A stretch of 64,000 nt of DNA from an uncultured Alphaproteobacteria bacterium (lineage in GTDB: Bacteria; Pseudomonadota; Alphaproteobacteria; Rhodobacterales; Rhodobacteraceae), in contig CAKMYZ010000010.1 of assembly GCA_929200255.1 (NCBI GenBank), positions 62,001 through 126,000 of the forward strand. The letters run 5' to 3'. Shown here in pieces: positions 36,984 to 45,961 of this stretch (its first letter is position 1; each line of letters begins with the position of its first letter). A model generated the notes under the pieces. It did not search any database, was not told the DNA's origin, and was given only the letters and a program-made list of their open reading frames with translations. The translations under genes were made by a program, and so were the position numbers.

Positions 36984-37589
36984 CTAGTCGTCAGGGCGCT
37001 GTAGGGAAAAAACTTCGCGAATGACTGAGTAATCCCGATACCCAAGCCGGGTGAGTGGGTTGAATTGGGTGACGTCGAACTTACCATCGACAAGGCAATC
37101 ATCGCGCAGGTGCACGCCTGTCACTTCGCCAAAAACAGCAAAATTCGCGTCTCCGGGCAATTGCACAATCTGCGTTAGCTTGCATTCAAGTGTTGCAGGG
37201 GTGTTCGCCACGCGCGGGCAATTGATGGTGGTACATTCGGCTTTTTCGACACCAGCCAGTTCGAATTCATCCGTTTCCTTGTCCCATGGTCCGGAGGTCT
37301 GGTTCATGATGTCGCGGGCGGTGTATTCGACGATGTTGACGGTAAAGGCGCCTGTCTCACGGATGTTGCTGACGGAATCTTTGGTATCGCCACGGTCCGC
37401 TTTGGCACTGGTGGAGGCGAACATGATCTGCGGCGGCTCATAGGCCACGGCGTTAAAGAATGAATAGGGGGCCAGATTATCCCGGCCATCAGCGCCGCGC
37501 GTGGCGATCCAGCCGATAGGCCGCGGCGAAACCACGGCATTGAAAGGATTATGTGGCAGGCCATGGCCATTTTTGGGCTCGTAGAACAT
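36984..37589 (-). CDS. Flavin reductase-like protein (FMN-binding split barrel)
   Basis: A 201-residue protein of the flavin reductase/DIM6-NTAB family. The N-terminus FNAVVSPRPIGWIATRG and the block ETGAFTVNIVEYTARDIMNQTS are characteristic of the FMN-binding split barrel. It binds FMN and may reduce it for a partner monooxygenase, but no partner is nearby. ATG 37589 is preferred over the long frame upstream to 37667, which overlaps the divergent GNAT gene. Confidence 0.88.
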   Translation of the reverse strand: MFYEPKNGHGLPHNPFNAVVSPRPIGWIATRGADGRDNLAPYSFFNAVAYEPPQIMFASTSAKADRGDTKDSVSNIRETGAFTVNIVEYTARDIMNQTSGPWDKETDEFELAGVEKAECTTINCPRVANTPATLECKLTQIVQLPGDANFAVFGEVTGVHLRDDCLVDGKFDVTQFNPLTRLGYRDYSVIREVFSLQRPDD

Positions 37590-37658
37590 TGCGGTGTCTT
37601 TCGTTTCTATTTTCCATTGGGTAGCGTGGCCCAGCGCCAATGGCCAGATGAAAGACAC

Positions 37659-38159
37659 ATGCAGCAAACGGCAATGACATTGGCCCCTGAGGCGGGCGAT
37701 GACTGGTGGGAGGTCGAGGCGCTTTATGATCTTTGCTTTGCGCCGGGGCGATCCGCACTGTCATCTTACCGCCTGCGCGAGGGTGTTGATCCAATTGCGT
37801 CACTCTGCCTGATTGCGCGGGATGCTGATGGCATTCTGGGCGGTGCGGTGCGCAATTGGCCGGTGCGCATTGGCGGTAGGGATGCGGTGCTTTTGGGTCC
37901 CATTGCCGTCCACCCGACCCGGCAGGGGGAAGGGGTCGCGGCCTTGCTGATGCAGACCTGCCTGATGCGGGCGATGACTGAGGGGCATCAACGGATCATG
38001 CTGGTCGGTGACGCCCCTTACTACGCGCGTTTTGGATTTCAGCGATTGGAAGACGTTACCATGCCGCCGCCGACAAACCCCGAACGGGTGTTGGGGGTCG
38101 CACTTGTACCAAACGCTTGGAAAGGCGTTGCAGGACCAGTCACATCCCTGCGCGATTGA
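37659..38159 (+). CDS. GNAT acetyltransferase
   Basis: A 166-residue GNAT protein. The acetyl-CoA loop is HPTRQGEGVAALLMQ, followed by MLVGDAPYYARFGF, typical of the YhbS-type group of N-acetyltransferases. The substrate is unknown. It is divergent from the flavin reductase gene; starts at 37659 and 37674 are both possible, and both have weak ribosome-binding sites. Confidence 0.82.
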   Translation: MQQTAMTLAPEAGDDWWEVEALYDLCFAPGRSALSSYRLREGVDPIASLCLIARDADGILGGAVRNWPVRIGGRDAVLLGPIAVHPTRQGEGVAALLMQTCLMRAMTEGHQRIMLVGDAPYYARFGFQRLEDVTMPPPTNPERVLGVALVPNAWKGVAGPVTSLRD

Positions 38160-38190
38160 ATTTATGCTTAGACCACCCCATCTAAGAATG

Positions 38191-38994
38191 ATGGATGAGC
38201 AAGAAAATATCATGGAAGAGATCAACCCTTCCAACCCGCCCGCGCCTCTGACCGCTGCGGCCCGCACTGAAATAGCGACCCTTGCCGCACGGCAACACAA
38301 AGCAAATGGCGTGCTAATGAGCGCGATCAATTTCGTGGGCGGGCAGGTCGAAGACGGGCTTAAGTTGTTACCTGCAGGAACGCGCGACCAGATTGATGAT
38401 CTTGCACGTGTGGCACTTCGCCAGAGTTTCGACATGGCCCACAAATCGCGTGGCGGCCTGGGACAGAACATCGGTTCTGACAGGATCCACAAGATACTAG
38501 GCACATTATCCGGTGCGCTGGGCGGGTTGGGCGGTTTGCCCACAGCACTGGCCGAATTGCCGGTTGCAATAACGGTGATCTTTCGGGCGGTGCATCATGT
38601 CGCGGTGGAATATGGAGAAGATCCGGATGCGGCGGAAACCCGAATGGAATGCCTGGCGGTCTTTGGGGCTGGCGGGCCGGGCAGCGGCGATGACGGTGTC
38701 GATACCGCTTTTATCGGCGCCCGGTTGAGCATCTCCGGCGCTGCTGTGAACGGGTTGATCGGCAAGGTGGCCCCCCGATTTGCTGCGGTGCTGTCGCAAA
38801 AGCTGGCCTCACAAGCCGTGCCCGTTCTGGGTGCCACGGCAGGGGCAGGGACGAATTACGCATTCGTGGACTACTACGTTGCAATGGCTCATGTGCATTT
38901 TGGGCTGCGCAAACTCGCGCGGGCCCATGGAGAGAAGGCCGTGACGGACCATTTCCACAAGGTGTTGGCCGCAGGCAAGCGGCCTCAAACCTGA
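38191..38994 (+). CDS. EcsC family protein
   Basis: About 267 residues. The middle and C-terminal parts contain small-residue-rich hydrophobic stretches (LGGLGGLPTALAELPVAITVIF, GATAGAGTNYAFVDYYVAMAH), matching the EcsC family of unknown function associated with ABC exporter EcsAB. Several in-frame ATGs (38164, 38188, 38191, 38212) make the start uncertain. The stop overlaps the convergent ptsP stop by ten bases. Confidence 0.8.
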   Translation: MDEQENIMEEINPSNPPAPLTAAARTEIATLAARQHKANGVLMSAINFVGGQVEDGLKLLPAGTRDQIDDLARVALRQSFDMAHKSRGGLGQNIGSDRIHKILGTLSGALGGLGGLPTALAELPVAITVIFRAVHHVAVEYGEDPDAAETRMECLAVFGAGGPGSGDDGVDTAFIGARLSISGAAVNGLIGKVAPRFAAVLSQKLASQAVPVLGATAGAGTNYAFVDYYVAMAHVHFGLRKLARAHGEKAVTDHFHKVLAAGKRPQT

Positions 38995-41228
38995 TAGACC
39001 AACCAATCAGACACCGCACGCCGTACCGATTGATCGCCACGCGCGATCGCCTTATCCATAATCGCTTTGACCTCATTGAGATCGATCCGGCGGAGCAGAT
39101 GCTTGACCGGGCCTACCGAGGCAGGGCGCATTGACAGCGTGCGTAAACCAAGTGCGGCCAAGCAAAGTGCCTCAACTGGACGGCCCGCATCCTCGCCGCA
39201 AAACGACACGGGCGTGTTTGTTGCGGCACAGCGTTTGATCACGTGCTCAAGGAAACTCAGGAAGCTGGTGTCGAGCGTATCATACCGCTTGCGCACCCGT
39301 TCATTTTCGCGATCAGCTGCAAAGAAAAACTGTTTAAGGTCGTTACCCCCGATTGAGATGAAATCCACCTCGTCGAAGAACGCATCAGGCGCATAAGCCA
39401 GGGACGGCGTTTCCAGCATTGCACCCACTTCAAGTTCTGATGGCAGCGGATGCCCCAACTTCGTTTCGCGCGCGATCGCTTTGTCCATCTCTGCTTTTGC
39501 GTCGCGAAACTCGCTGATCTGCGTGATGAAGGGGAACATTGCTGTCAGCGGTTGCCCATTGGCAGCCCGCAACAATGCCTGCAACTGCATACGCAACACG
39601 CCTGGTTTGTCCAATCCAACCCGGATCGCGCGCCAGCCCATTGCAGGGTTTGGTTCATCATTGGGTTTCATGTAGGGCAGCACCTTGTCTGACCCGATAT
39701 CAAGCGTACGGAATGCCACACGCTTGCCACCGGCGGCCGCGAGGACACGCGAATACAGTGCAGATAGTTCGGCCCGGCGGGGCATCTGGTTGCGGACCAG
39801 GAACTGCAATTCCGTTCGGAACAGGCCCACGCCTTCGGCACCGGAGCCCTCAAGCGATGGCAGGTCTGCGATCAAACCGGCGTTCATTTGCAAACTGATC
39901 ACACTGCCGCATTTTGTCTTCGCTGGCAGGTCACGGATCGACGCGTAGCGTTCCTGCGCGCGCGTTTGCATCGCAATCTTGTCGCGAAATGCGTTGTGGA
40001 CTGTCTCATCAGGGCGCAGATGAGCGATGCCCTGCTCACCATCCACAAGGATAGTATCACCGTTGAGCGCTTCGCTTGTCACACCCTTGGCATGGATGAT
40101 CAGCGGGATCGCCCAGGCACGAGCGACGATGGTGGCGTGGCTGCCGACAGAGCCTTCTTCCAGCACGATCCCTTTGATTTTTTTACCATATTCGAGCAGT
40201 TCGCCGGGGCCGATATTGCGGGCCACAAGAATGGGGTTTTCGGGCATAGTGGCACGCGCGTCAGCACCTTGACCGGTCAAGGTGCGCAACAGACGGTTGG
40301 ATAGATCATCGAGATCATGCAAACGTTCGCGCAGGTAGGCGTCGCCGGACTTTGACAGTCGCGCGCGGGCGAGCGATTGCTCTTTTTCGACCGCCGCCTC
40401 GGCAGAAAGACCGTTTTTAACGTCTTCCTCCATCCGCTTCACCCAACTGGAGGAGTTGGCGAACATGCGGTAGGCCTCAAGTACCTGTGCCTGGTCGGCA
40501 TCGACGGTGCGTGCGCCGACCAGCATATTGTCGACCGATTTGCGCAGGTGATCGATGGCTTCGCACAGGCGTGACAGCTCTGTTTCGGGGTCGTCGGAAA
40601 TGGGGTTGGTCACGACGACGCGTGGTTCATGCAGGTAGACGCTCCCTTCGCTGGTCCCTTCTTGTGCGCTGGAACCGCGCAGCATCACGGGCCGCTGGTG
40701 CCGCGCCGACAAGGCGGCACCTTCGCCGACAAAGGCGCCCAGTTCGGTCATTTCGGCGATGACCATGGCGACAATTTCAAGGGCGTAAACCTCGTCGGGC
40801 GTATACTTGCGGGAGTCTTTTGACTGAACAACCAAGACGCCCAAAACCTCGCCCAGCCGCTGGATCGGAACACCGCAGAAAGATGAATACCGCTCCTCTC
40901 CGGTTTCCGGCATGTAGCGAAACCCCTTTGCAGCAGGGGCATCCGCAGTGTTTGTCACCGTGCGTGACTTGGCAGTGCGCCCCACCAGACCTTCGCCTAG
41001 CCGCATGCGCGTTTGGTGTACGGCTTCGGCGGCAAGACCCCTGGTCGCGCAAAGCTCCAGGGTCTCGGCGTCGCGGAACAGGTAGATTGAGCAGACTTCG
41101 GTGCCCATGGATGAGGCGATCAGTTGCACAACCTCATCAAGCCGCGCCTGCCCCTCGTTATCAGCGGCCAGTGCTTCGCGCAGGCGGCCCAGCAGCTTGC
41201 GGCTTTCAGACTCGAACCGATGTGGCAT
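38985..41228 (-). CDS. ptsP: Phosphoenolpyruvate-protein phosphotransferase PtsP (EI-Ntr)
   Basis: A 747-residue enzyme I of the nitrogen-type PTS. An N-terminal GAF domain (residues about 15-155) senses small molecules such as glutamine or 2-oxoglutarate; the phosphohistidine is His364 in GSHATIVAR; the C-terminal PEP-binding domain holds EGVGLFRTELQF, MFPFITQISEF and the active cysteine region VSFCGEDAGRP. It phosphorylates NPr, whose gene is not in the window. ATG 41228 follows GGGGG. It neighbours lysC, the usual order in Rhodobacteraceae. Confidence 0.96.
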   Translation of the reverse strand: MPHRFESESRKLLGRLREALAADNEGQARLDEVVQLIASSMGTEVCSIYLFRDAETLELCATRGLAAEAVHQTRMRLGEGLVGRTAKSRTVTNTADAPAAKGFRYMPETGEERYSSFCGVPIQRLGEVLGVLVVQSKDSRKYTPDEVYALEIVAMVIAEMTELGAFVGEGAALSARHQRPVMLRGSSAQEGTSEGSVYLHEPRVVVTNPISDDPETELSRLCEAIDHLRKSVDNMLVGARTVDADQAQVLEAYRMFANSSSWVKRMEEDVKNGLSAEAAVEKEQSLARARLSKSGDAYLRERLHDLDDLSNRLLRTLTGQGADARATMPENPILVARNIGPGELLEYGKKIKGIVLEEGSVGSHATIVARAWAIPLIIHAKGVTSEALNGDTILVDGEQGIAHLRPDETVHNAFRDKIAMQTRAQERYASIRDLPAKTKCGSVISLQMNAGLIADLPSLEGSGAEGVGLFRTELQFLVRNQMPRRAELSALYSRVLAAAGGKRVAFRTLDIGSDKVLPYMKPNDEPNPAMGWRAIRVGLDKPGVLRMQLQALLRAANGQPLTAMFPFITQISEFRDAKAEMDKAIARETKLGHPLPSELEVGAMLETPSLAYAPDAFFDEVDFISIGGNDLKQFFFAADRENERVRKRYDTLDTSFLSFLEHVIKRCAATNTPVSFCGEDAGRPVEALCLAALGLRTLSMRPASVGPVKHLLRRIDLNEVKAIMDKAIARGDQSVRRAVSDWLVYQV

Positions 41229-41264
41229 TTGGCCCCCGTAGCGGCGGCCCGTCACATCAAGTGA

Positions 41265-42503
41265 TCAGCCAACCTTTTCCAATTCAAAGGCATCATGCAG
41301 GGCCTGCACGGCAAGTTCCATGTATTTTCGATCGACCAACACGGAAATTTTGATCTCGGAGGTTGTGATGACTTTGATGTTCACACCTTCTGCGGATAGC
41401 ACGCGGAACATTTTAGCGGCCACACCAGTGTGGCTACGCATCCCGATACCAACAACACTGATTTTGGCCACACCTTCGTCAGCAACCAGATCGTGATAGT
41501 TGATTTCGCCACTGTCCTTGGCGTCTTGCATCGCTTTCTCGGCGCGCTTGACCTGATCGGTGGGGCAGGAAAACGTCATATCCGTGCGCCCTTCTTCCGA
41601 GATATTCTGCACGATCATATCAACGTTTACGCCCGCATCCGACAGTGGGCCAAAGATCGCCGCGGCGATCCCGGGGCGGTCGGCGACCGAAATCAGGGTC
41701 ATTTTCGCCTCATCACGGGAATAGGCCACACCGGCCACTACATTGGATTCCATGATTTCCTCCTCATCGCAGACCAGCGTGCCGGCGCTGTCAGATGGCT
41801 CTTCAAATGATGATAGCACCCGCAGGCGCACCTTGTAGCGCATTGCCAGCTCGACAGAGCGGGTCTGCAGGACCTTGGCACCCAAAGATGCCAGCTCCAG
41901 CATTTCCTCGAACGAGATTTTGTCGAGCTTGCGTGCCTTGTCCGTGATGCGCGGGTCTGTTGTATAGACGCCATCGACATCGGTGTAGATGTCACAACGC
42001 TCTGCTTCGAAAGAGGCAGCAAAGGCGACGGCGGTTGTGTCGGATCCGCCGCGTCCAAGGGTTGTGATCCGGCCCTCTGGGCTAACGCCTTGAAAGCCTG
42101 CAACAATTGCAACCTTCATGCCTTCGCCGAATTTCGCGTTGATATTGTCGGTCGGGATGTCCTCGATCCGTGCGCTGGAATGGGCGGATGTGGTCTGCAC
42201 CGGTACCTGCCAGCCTTGCCAGCTGCGGGCAGGGATATCCATTTCCTGCAAACGCAATGCCATCAGACCGGCGGTCACATTCTCACCGGATGAGACGATC
42301 GCGTCATATTCACGCGCATCGTAGAGCGGCGACGTTTCGTCAACCCAGCCAACCAATTCGTTGGTCTTGCCGGACATCGCCGAGACGATAACGATCACGT
42401 CATACCCATTGGCAACCTCAACTGCGACACGTTTAGCCGCGCGCGCTATCCGGTCAAGATTGGCCACCGAAGTGCCACCAAATTTCATCACGAGCGTCGG
42501 CAT
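41265..42503 (-). CDS. lysC: Aspartate kinase
   Basis: A 412-residue kinase, first step of the Lys/Met/Thr pathway. The ATP-binding KFGGTSV motif is at residues 7-13, with GRGGSDTTAVAFA near residue 155. Two C-terminal ACT domains (from about residue 265) provide feedback control. The length matches the typical monofunctional class. It supplies the aspartyl phosphate branch that ends in ThrC, encoded at 28665-30050. Confidence 0.96.
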   Translation of the reverse strand: MPTLVMKFGGTSVANLDRIARAAKRVAVEVANGYDVIVIVSAMSGKTNELVGWVDETSPLYDAREYDAIVSSGENVTAGLMALRLQEMDIPARSWQGWQVPVQTTSAHSSARIEDIPTDNINAKFGEGMKVAIVAGFQGVSPEGRITTLGRGGSDTTAVAFAASFEAERCDIYTDVDGVYTTDPRITDKARKLDKISFEEMLELASLGAKVLQTRSVELAMRYKVRLRVLSSFEEPSDSAGTLVCDEEEIMESNVVAGVAYSRDEAKMTLISVADRPGIAAAIFGPLSDAGVNVDMIVQNISEEGRTDMTFSCPTDQVKRAEKAMQDAKDSGEINYHDLVADEGVAKISVVGIGMRSHTGVAAKMFRVLSAEGVNIKVITTSEIKISVLVDRKYMELAVQALHDAFELEKVG

Positions 42504-42573
42504 GGGTCGTCCTAGGGAAACGGGTACTTAATCAGCGTCCGCTTTAATGCCCCATGCAACGAAGAGCAATCGG

Positions 42574-43224
42574 TTAGTAGGCGTGCGCGCGCCCGTCCCA
42601 GGTCTCAAAACAACCTGTGCTATCAAGGTCAAGGGCGGCAAAGCGTTCCATCAGGCCAGCGGCGCTTTCAGTTACACTGATCTCAGCACTATCCGTGCCC
42701 ATATCGGTGCGTACCCAGCCGGGATGATAGATGCCGACAGCAATGCCCTGCGGCTTCAGATCAGACGCCAGATTACGGCCCAGGTTCAAAACCGCGGCCT
42801 TGCTGGCGCGGTAGATGTAGCTGCCACCGGGCGCGCGGGTATGGGATGCCATCTGCGATGAAATAATTGCGATCTTGGCGTTTTGTGCGCGATGCAGCTG
42901 CGGCAGCAGGTTCTGAATGGTCTGGAAGACACCTGTCACATTGGCTGCAAAACTCTGCGCCCACATCTCGGCCGGGTAACCCACTGTCAGATCTTGGGAT
43001 TTGTCCAGATAGACGCCAGCATTGCAGACCAGTAGATCAATCGTTTCCCCCGCAAGCCTATCGGAGAGAGCACGCTGTGATGCAGGGTCAGTCACATCAA
43101 GCGCCAGCATCTGGCCCACATCTGGCGCACGATGTGTGCCAAACACCTTTTCACCTTGTGCGGTATAACCATCAACCATGGCCTTGCCGATGCCGCGGTT
43201 TGCACCAGTGATGAGTGTTGTCAT
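42574..43224 (-). CDS. Short-chain dehydrogenase/reductase
   Basis: A 216-residue classical SDR. The coenzyme motif TGANRGIG is at residues 6-13, the structural NAG is in VCNAGVY, and the catalytic Ser-Tyr-x3-Lys appears in ISSQMASHT with YRASK. The N-terminus has no signal. The substrate is unknown; homologues next to lysC are of the C-factor (CsgA-like) type. Confidence 0.88.
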   Translation of the reverse strand: MTTLITGANRGIGKAMVDGYTAQGEKVFGTHRAPDVGQMLALDVTDPASQRALSDRLAGETIDLLVCNAGVYLDKSQDLTVGYPAEMWAQSFAANVTGVFQTIQNLLPQLHRAQNAKIAIISSQMASHTRAPGGSYIYRASKAAVLNLGRNLASDLKPQGIAVGIYHPGWVRTDMGTDSAEISVTESAAGLMERFAALDLDSTGCFETWDGRAHAY

Positions 43225-43239
43225 GTTAAGCCTCTTGGT

Positions 43240-43641
43240 TCAGTTGGTTTTTTTGCGCGGTACAAATGGCAAGGGCATGACGGGAATGCCGTCATCAACC
43301 AGTTTCTTGGCGTCTTTCAAATTCGCCTCACCATAAATTGGCCGATCAGGGACTATTCCATCATGCATGTCGCGTGCTTCCTTTGCGAATGCGTCACCAA
43401 CGTAGTCAGAGTTCGCTTCGACCTTTTCACGCAGTTCGGCAACCGGGTCTTTGGGTTTTGGCGCGGTGATCTGGGATGCTGTGCTGATTGCGGGAGCCAT
43501 CATCGTTTTGTGTATCCGCGTAGATCCGCAGGTCGTACAACTGACCATGCCCGCCTTGATCAGTTTGTCAAAAGCAGCACCCGATTGAAACCAACTTTCA
43601 AACTGGTGGTCTTTATCGCATTTGAGAAGGAAACGGATCAT
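43240..43641 (-). CDS. DUF1178 family zinc-ribbon protein
   Basis: A 133-residue protein. The N-terminus MIRFLLKCDKDHQFESWF, with a first cysteine and DHQFESWF, and a CTTCGS segment are diagnostic of DUF1178, a small predicted zinc-ribbon family of unknown role widespread in alphaproteobacteria. ATG 43641 is preferred over the longer frame, which reads antisense into the NUDIX neighbourhood. It lies between the SDR gene and a NUDIX gene on the same strand. Confidence 0.88.
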   Translation of the reverse strand: MIRFLLKCDKDHQFESWFQSGAAFDKLIKAGMVSCTTCGSTRIHKTMMAPAISTASQITAPKPKDPVAELREKVEANSDYVGDAFAKEARDMHDGIVPDRPIYGEANLKDAKKLVDDGIPVMPLPFVPRKKTN

Positions 43642-43703
43642 TGCAGCCTGACTTTTTCTGTTCCGCCCATAAATAGGCTTTTGGGAGGTGCCTGCAAGGT
43701 GCT

Positions 43704-44177
43704 CTATCGCCCCAGATTGTGGGGCTTGAAGGTTGCGACGAGGTGTTTCAACTCTGGCTCCGTCAGTTTTTTGGCTGCCTTTGCCGTACTCATCCACTTG
43801 CGGCGGCGCTGGTGTTTTTCAGGCCACTTACTGTGCACATGAGTGACGTGGAGCGGATAAACCATCGTGATGATCGGCGCATTTCCGACTTTGGCGGAGG
43901 TGTTGTGGGTATAAACGCCAAGGCAGATGTCGAACGTGTCACCACTCAGCCCGGCTTCTTCATAGGCTTCAGTGGCGGCTGCATCGGCTGGGGTTTGTTT
44001 GTGCATCGGCCAACCCTTTGGGATGATCCAGCGCTGCTGCGTGCGGCTGGTGATCAGACAAATTTGCACCTTGTCGTTCTTGATCCGCCAGCACAGTGCC
44101 GCAAATTGTGCGCGAACATCGGTCTTGCCCCCGGTGCGTAGTTTGAGCGGTAGCTGTTTTGCGAGGCGTTTCGCCAT
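43704..44177 (-). CDS. NUDIX hydrolase
   Basis: A 157-residue NUDIX protein of the diphosphoinositol polyphosphate phosphohydrolase-like type. The Nudix box is GWPMHKQTPADAAATEAYEEAGL: the canonical Glu after the first five residues is Gln and the Arg of the REUxEE core is Thr, while the EE pair is intact. WIIPKGWP upstream is usual in this subgroup. Start 44177 has GGTGGAG upstream; an ATG seven codons earlier is also possible. Catalytic activity is likely but the substrate is open. Confidence 0.86.
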   Translation of the reverse strand: MAKRLAKQLPLKLRTGGKTDVRAQFAALCWRIKNDKVQICLITSRTQQRWIIPKGWPMHKQTPADAAATEAYEEAGLSGDTFDICLGVYTHNTSAKVGNAPIITMVYPLHVTHVHSKWPEKHQRRRKWMSTAKAAKKLTEPELKHLVATFKPHNLGR

Positions 44178-44522
44178 GGTCTCCACCACAAAAAGCATTA
44201 CATCGAGGCTATGGCTGACGTTACGCAGAGCATTGTTACGGGGGCAACCCCCGCGCCCCGATTTATCGGCTCCTAAGTTGCGGTGATTGGCGCGCGCTGC
44301 GGGTGCCGCGTGTATCGACGTTGATGCCGCGGCGCGCTGACGCGGCAAGACCCCATGCGGCAACACCATCCCGAACCGCATTGGATGGTCACCTTGCTGG
44401 GCGCGCTGCACAATGGTGCAGTCCACGATGACCTGCGCGAACGTACGGCCCAACTGGCGGCTCGCCGCGTGGTCTGGTTCTAGCGCTTGCAACGCCCCGC
44501 GAACCGCCGGATAGTCCGGTGC
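44178..44522. other. Intergenic region between the NUDIX gene and modA
   Basis: About 345 G/C-rich bases. One small ORF on the plus strand, 44355-44483 (42 codons, MRQHHPEPHW ... RRVVWF), is open and has no detectable ribosome-binding site; I do not recognise it. The region must contain the modA promoter, but I see no molybdate-type ModE operator. Confidence 0.5.
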
Positions 44523-45269
44523 ATGTCACCACGCGCCCTCATACTTACGATACTTCTGGGCCTCTCAGCGAACGTTGTTCGGGCAGAGGTGGTCGTCTTT
44601 GCCGCGGCCAGCCTGAAGGAACCACTTGACCGTATCGCGGCGACCTTTGATGGCGTTGTCGTGTCTTATGGGGGCAGCGGCACTTTGGCGCGTCAGGTCG
44701 GGTTGGGTGCCCCCGCAGATGTTGTTTTGCTGGCCAATGCCGATTGGATGGCAATACTGTCCGACGCAGGTGATGTGCGAGCGACATCAATCGTTGACTT
44801 TGCAAGCAACCGTTTGGTTGTGGTGGGGCCTGCTGATGTAGCCACAATTGCATTGGACGAAGCGTCCATGTTGCGCGCACTGGGTAACGGGCGCGTCGCT
44901 ATTGGCCTGACCAAAGCCGTTCCTGCGGGGATCTACGCCAAGGCGGCATTGCAATCGCAGGGCCTTTGGGATGCGCTGTCGGACCGGCTTGCCGAAGTTG
45001 ATAACGTCCGCGCAGCACTCGCCCTTGTGGCGCGGGGGCAGGCACCGTTGGGGATTGTTTATCAGTCAGATGTGCGGGTGTCGCAGGGCGTAAAGGAACT
45101 TGCGATTTTCCCGCCTGATGCGCATCCGCCGATACGATACGTTGGCGCGATCACAACACAAGCAACAGACCCGGCCGCCGCGGCATTTTTGGCCTATCTG
45201 CTGGGCGATGCCGGTCAGGCAACCTTGGCGGATGCCCAGTTCCTTCCACCAATGGAGCAAGGCCAATGA
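44523..45269 (+). CDS. modA: Molybdate-binding periplasmic protein ModA
   Basis: A 248-residue binding protein with a signal peptide (LILTILLGLSANVVRA, cleavage after VRA). The start VVVFAAASLKEPLDRIAATFDG, with the AASL serine ligand, is diagnostic of ModA. The serine and tyrosine ligands of the oxyanion site are visible as SGTLARQ and VYQSDV. Stop overlaps the modB start by four bases. Confidence 0.94.
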   Translation: MSPRALILTILLGLSANVVRAEVVVFAAASLKEPLDRIAATFDGVVVSYGGSGTLARQVGLGAPADVVLLANADWMAILSDAGDVRATSIVDFASNRLVVVGPADVATIALDEASMLRALGNGRVAIGLTKAVPAGIYAKAALQSQGLWDALSDRLAEVDNVRAALALVARGQAPLGIVYQSDVRVSQGVKELAIFPPDAHPPIRYVGAITTQATDPAAAAFLAYLLGDAGQATLADAQFLPPMEQGQ

Positions 45270-45961
45270 GCCTGGGGTTGGGTGTAGAGGAATGGGCAGC
45301 GATCCTGTTGTCGCTGCGTGTTGCCCTGGTTGCGACGTTGGCCGCACTGCCGGTGGCAATCTGGATTGCCTATATTCTGGCACGCAAACGCTTTGTTGGA
45401 CGGCAGTTGCTGAATGGGATTGTGCATTTGCCTTTGGTGCTGCCCCCGGTGGTTACCGGCTATCTGTTGTTGGCCCTGTTCGGTCAACAAGGCCCGCTGG
45501 GCGGATTTCTGGCGCAGTTCGGGATTACATTTGCATTTCGCTGGACGGGTGCAGCACTGGCAGCGGCGATCATGGCGTTTCCGCTGATGGTACGCGCGAT
45601 CCGACTGGGGTTTGAGGCCGTCGACCCCGGCCTGGAGGACGCGGCGGCGACCTTGGGTGCATCGCGCTGGCGTATCTTGTGGACGGTGACCCTGCCTTTG
45701 GTTCTGCCGGGTATTCTGGCGGGGGGTATTCTTGGGTTTGCCAAAGCACTGGGCGAGTTTGGCGCGACCATCACGTTTGTTGCCGCAATCCCCGGACAGA
45801 CCCAGACAATCCCAACCGCGATCTACGGATTGCTGCAGGTGCCCGGCGGGGAACCTGCTGTGCTGCGGCTGGTGGTCGTTTCCATCATCTTAGCGATGGG
45901 CGCGTTGTTGATGTCGGAATGGTTGGCCCGGCGCATGGCCAAACGGATCGGGCGACCATGA
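45266..45961 (+). CDS. modB: Molybdate ABC transporter permease ModB
   Basis: A 231-residue permease with five or six membrane helices. The EAA loop LEDAAATLGASRWRILWTVTLPLVLPGILAGGILGFAKALGEFGAT is a perfect ModB/CysT signature (shown in pieces: EDAAATLGAS and ALGEFGAT). ATGA overlap with modC. Confidence 0.95.
   Translation: MSLGLGVEEWAAILLSLRVALVATLAALPVAIWIAYILARKRFVGRQLLNGIVHLPLVLPPVVTGYLLLALFGQQGPLGGFLAQFGITFAFRWTGAALAAAIMAFPLMVRAIRLGFEAVDPGLEDAAATLGASRWRILWTVTLPLVLPGILAGGILGFAKALGEFGATITFVAAIPGQTQTIPTAIYGLLQVPGGEPAVLRLVVVSIILAMGALLMSEWLARRMAKRIGRP

Noticed and set aside
36984-37667. Long version of the flavin reductase-like protein
   Set aside because: The extra 26 residues overlap the start region of the divergent GNAT gene and lack family similarity.
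44178-44492. N-terminal extension of the NUDIX gene
   Set aside because: Low-complexity residues, no homology by eye; a good ribosome-binding site supports the later ATG at 44177.
45679-45957. Extension of modC into modB
   Set aside because: Shadow frame; ModC begins at the ATG overlapping the modB stop.
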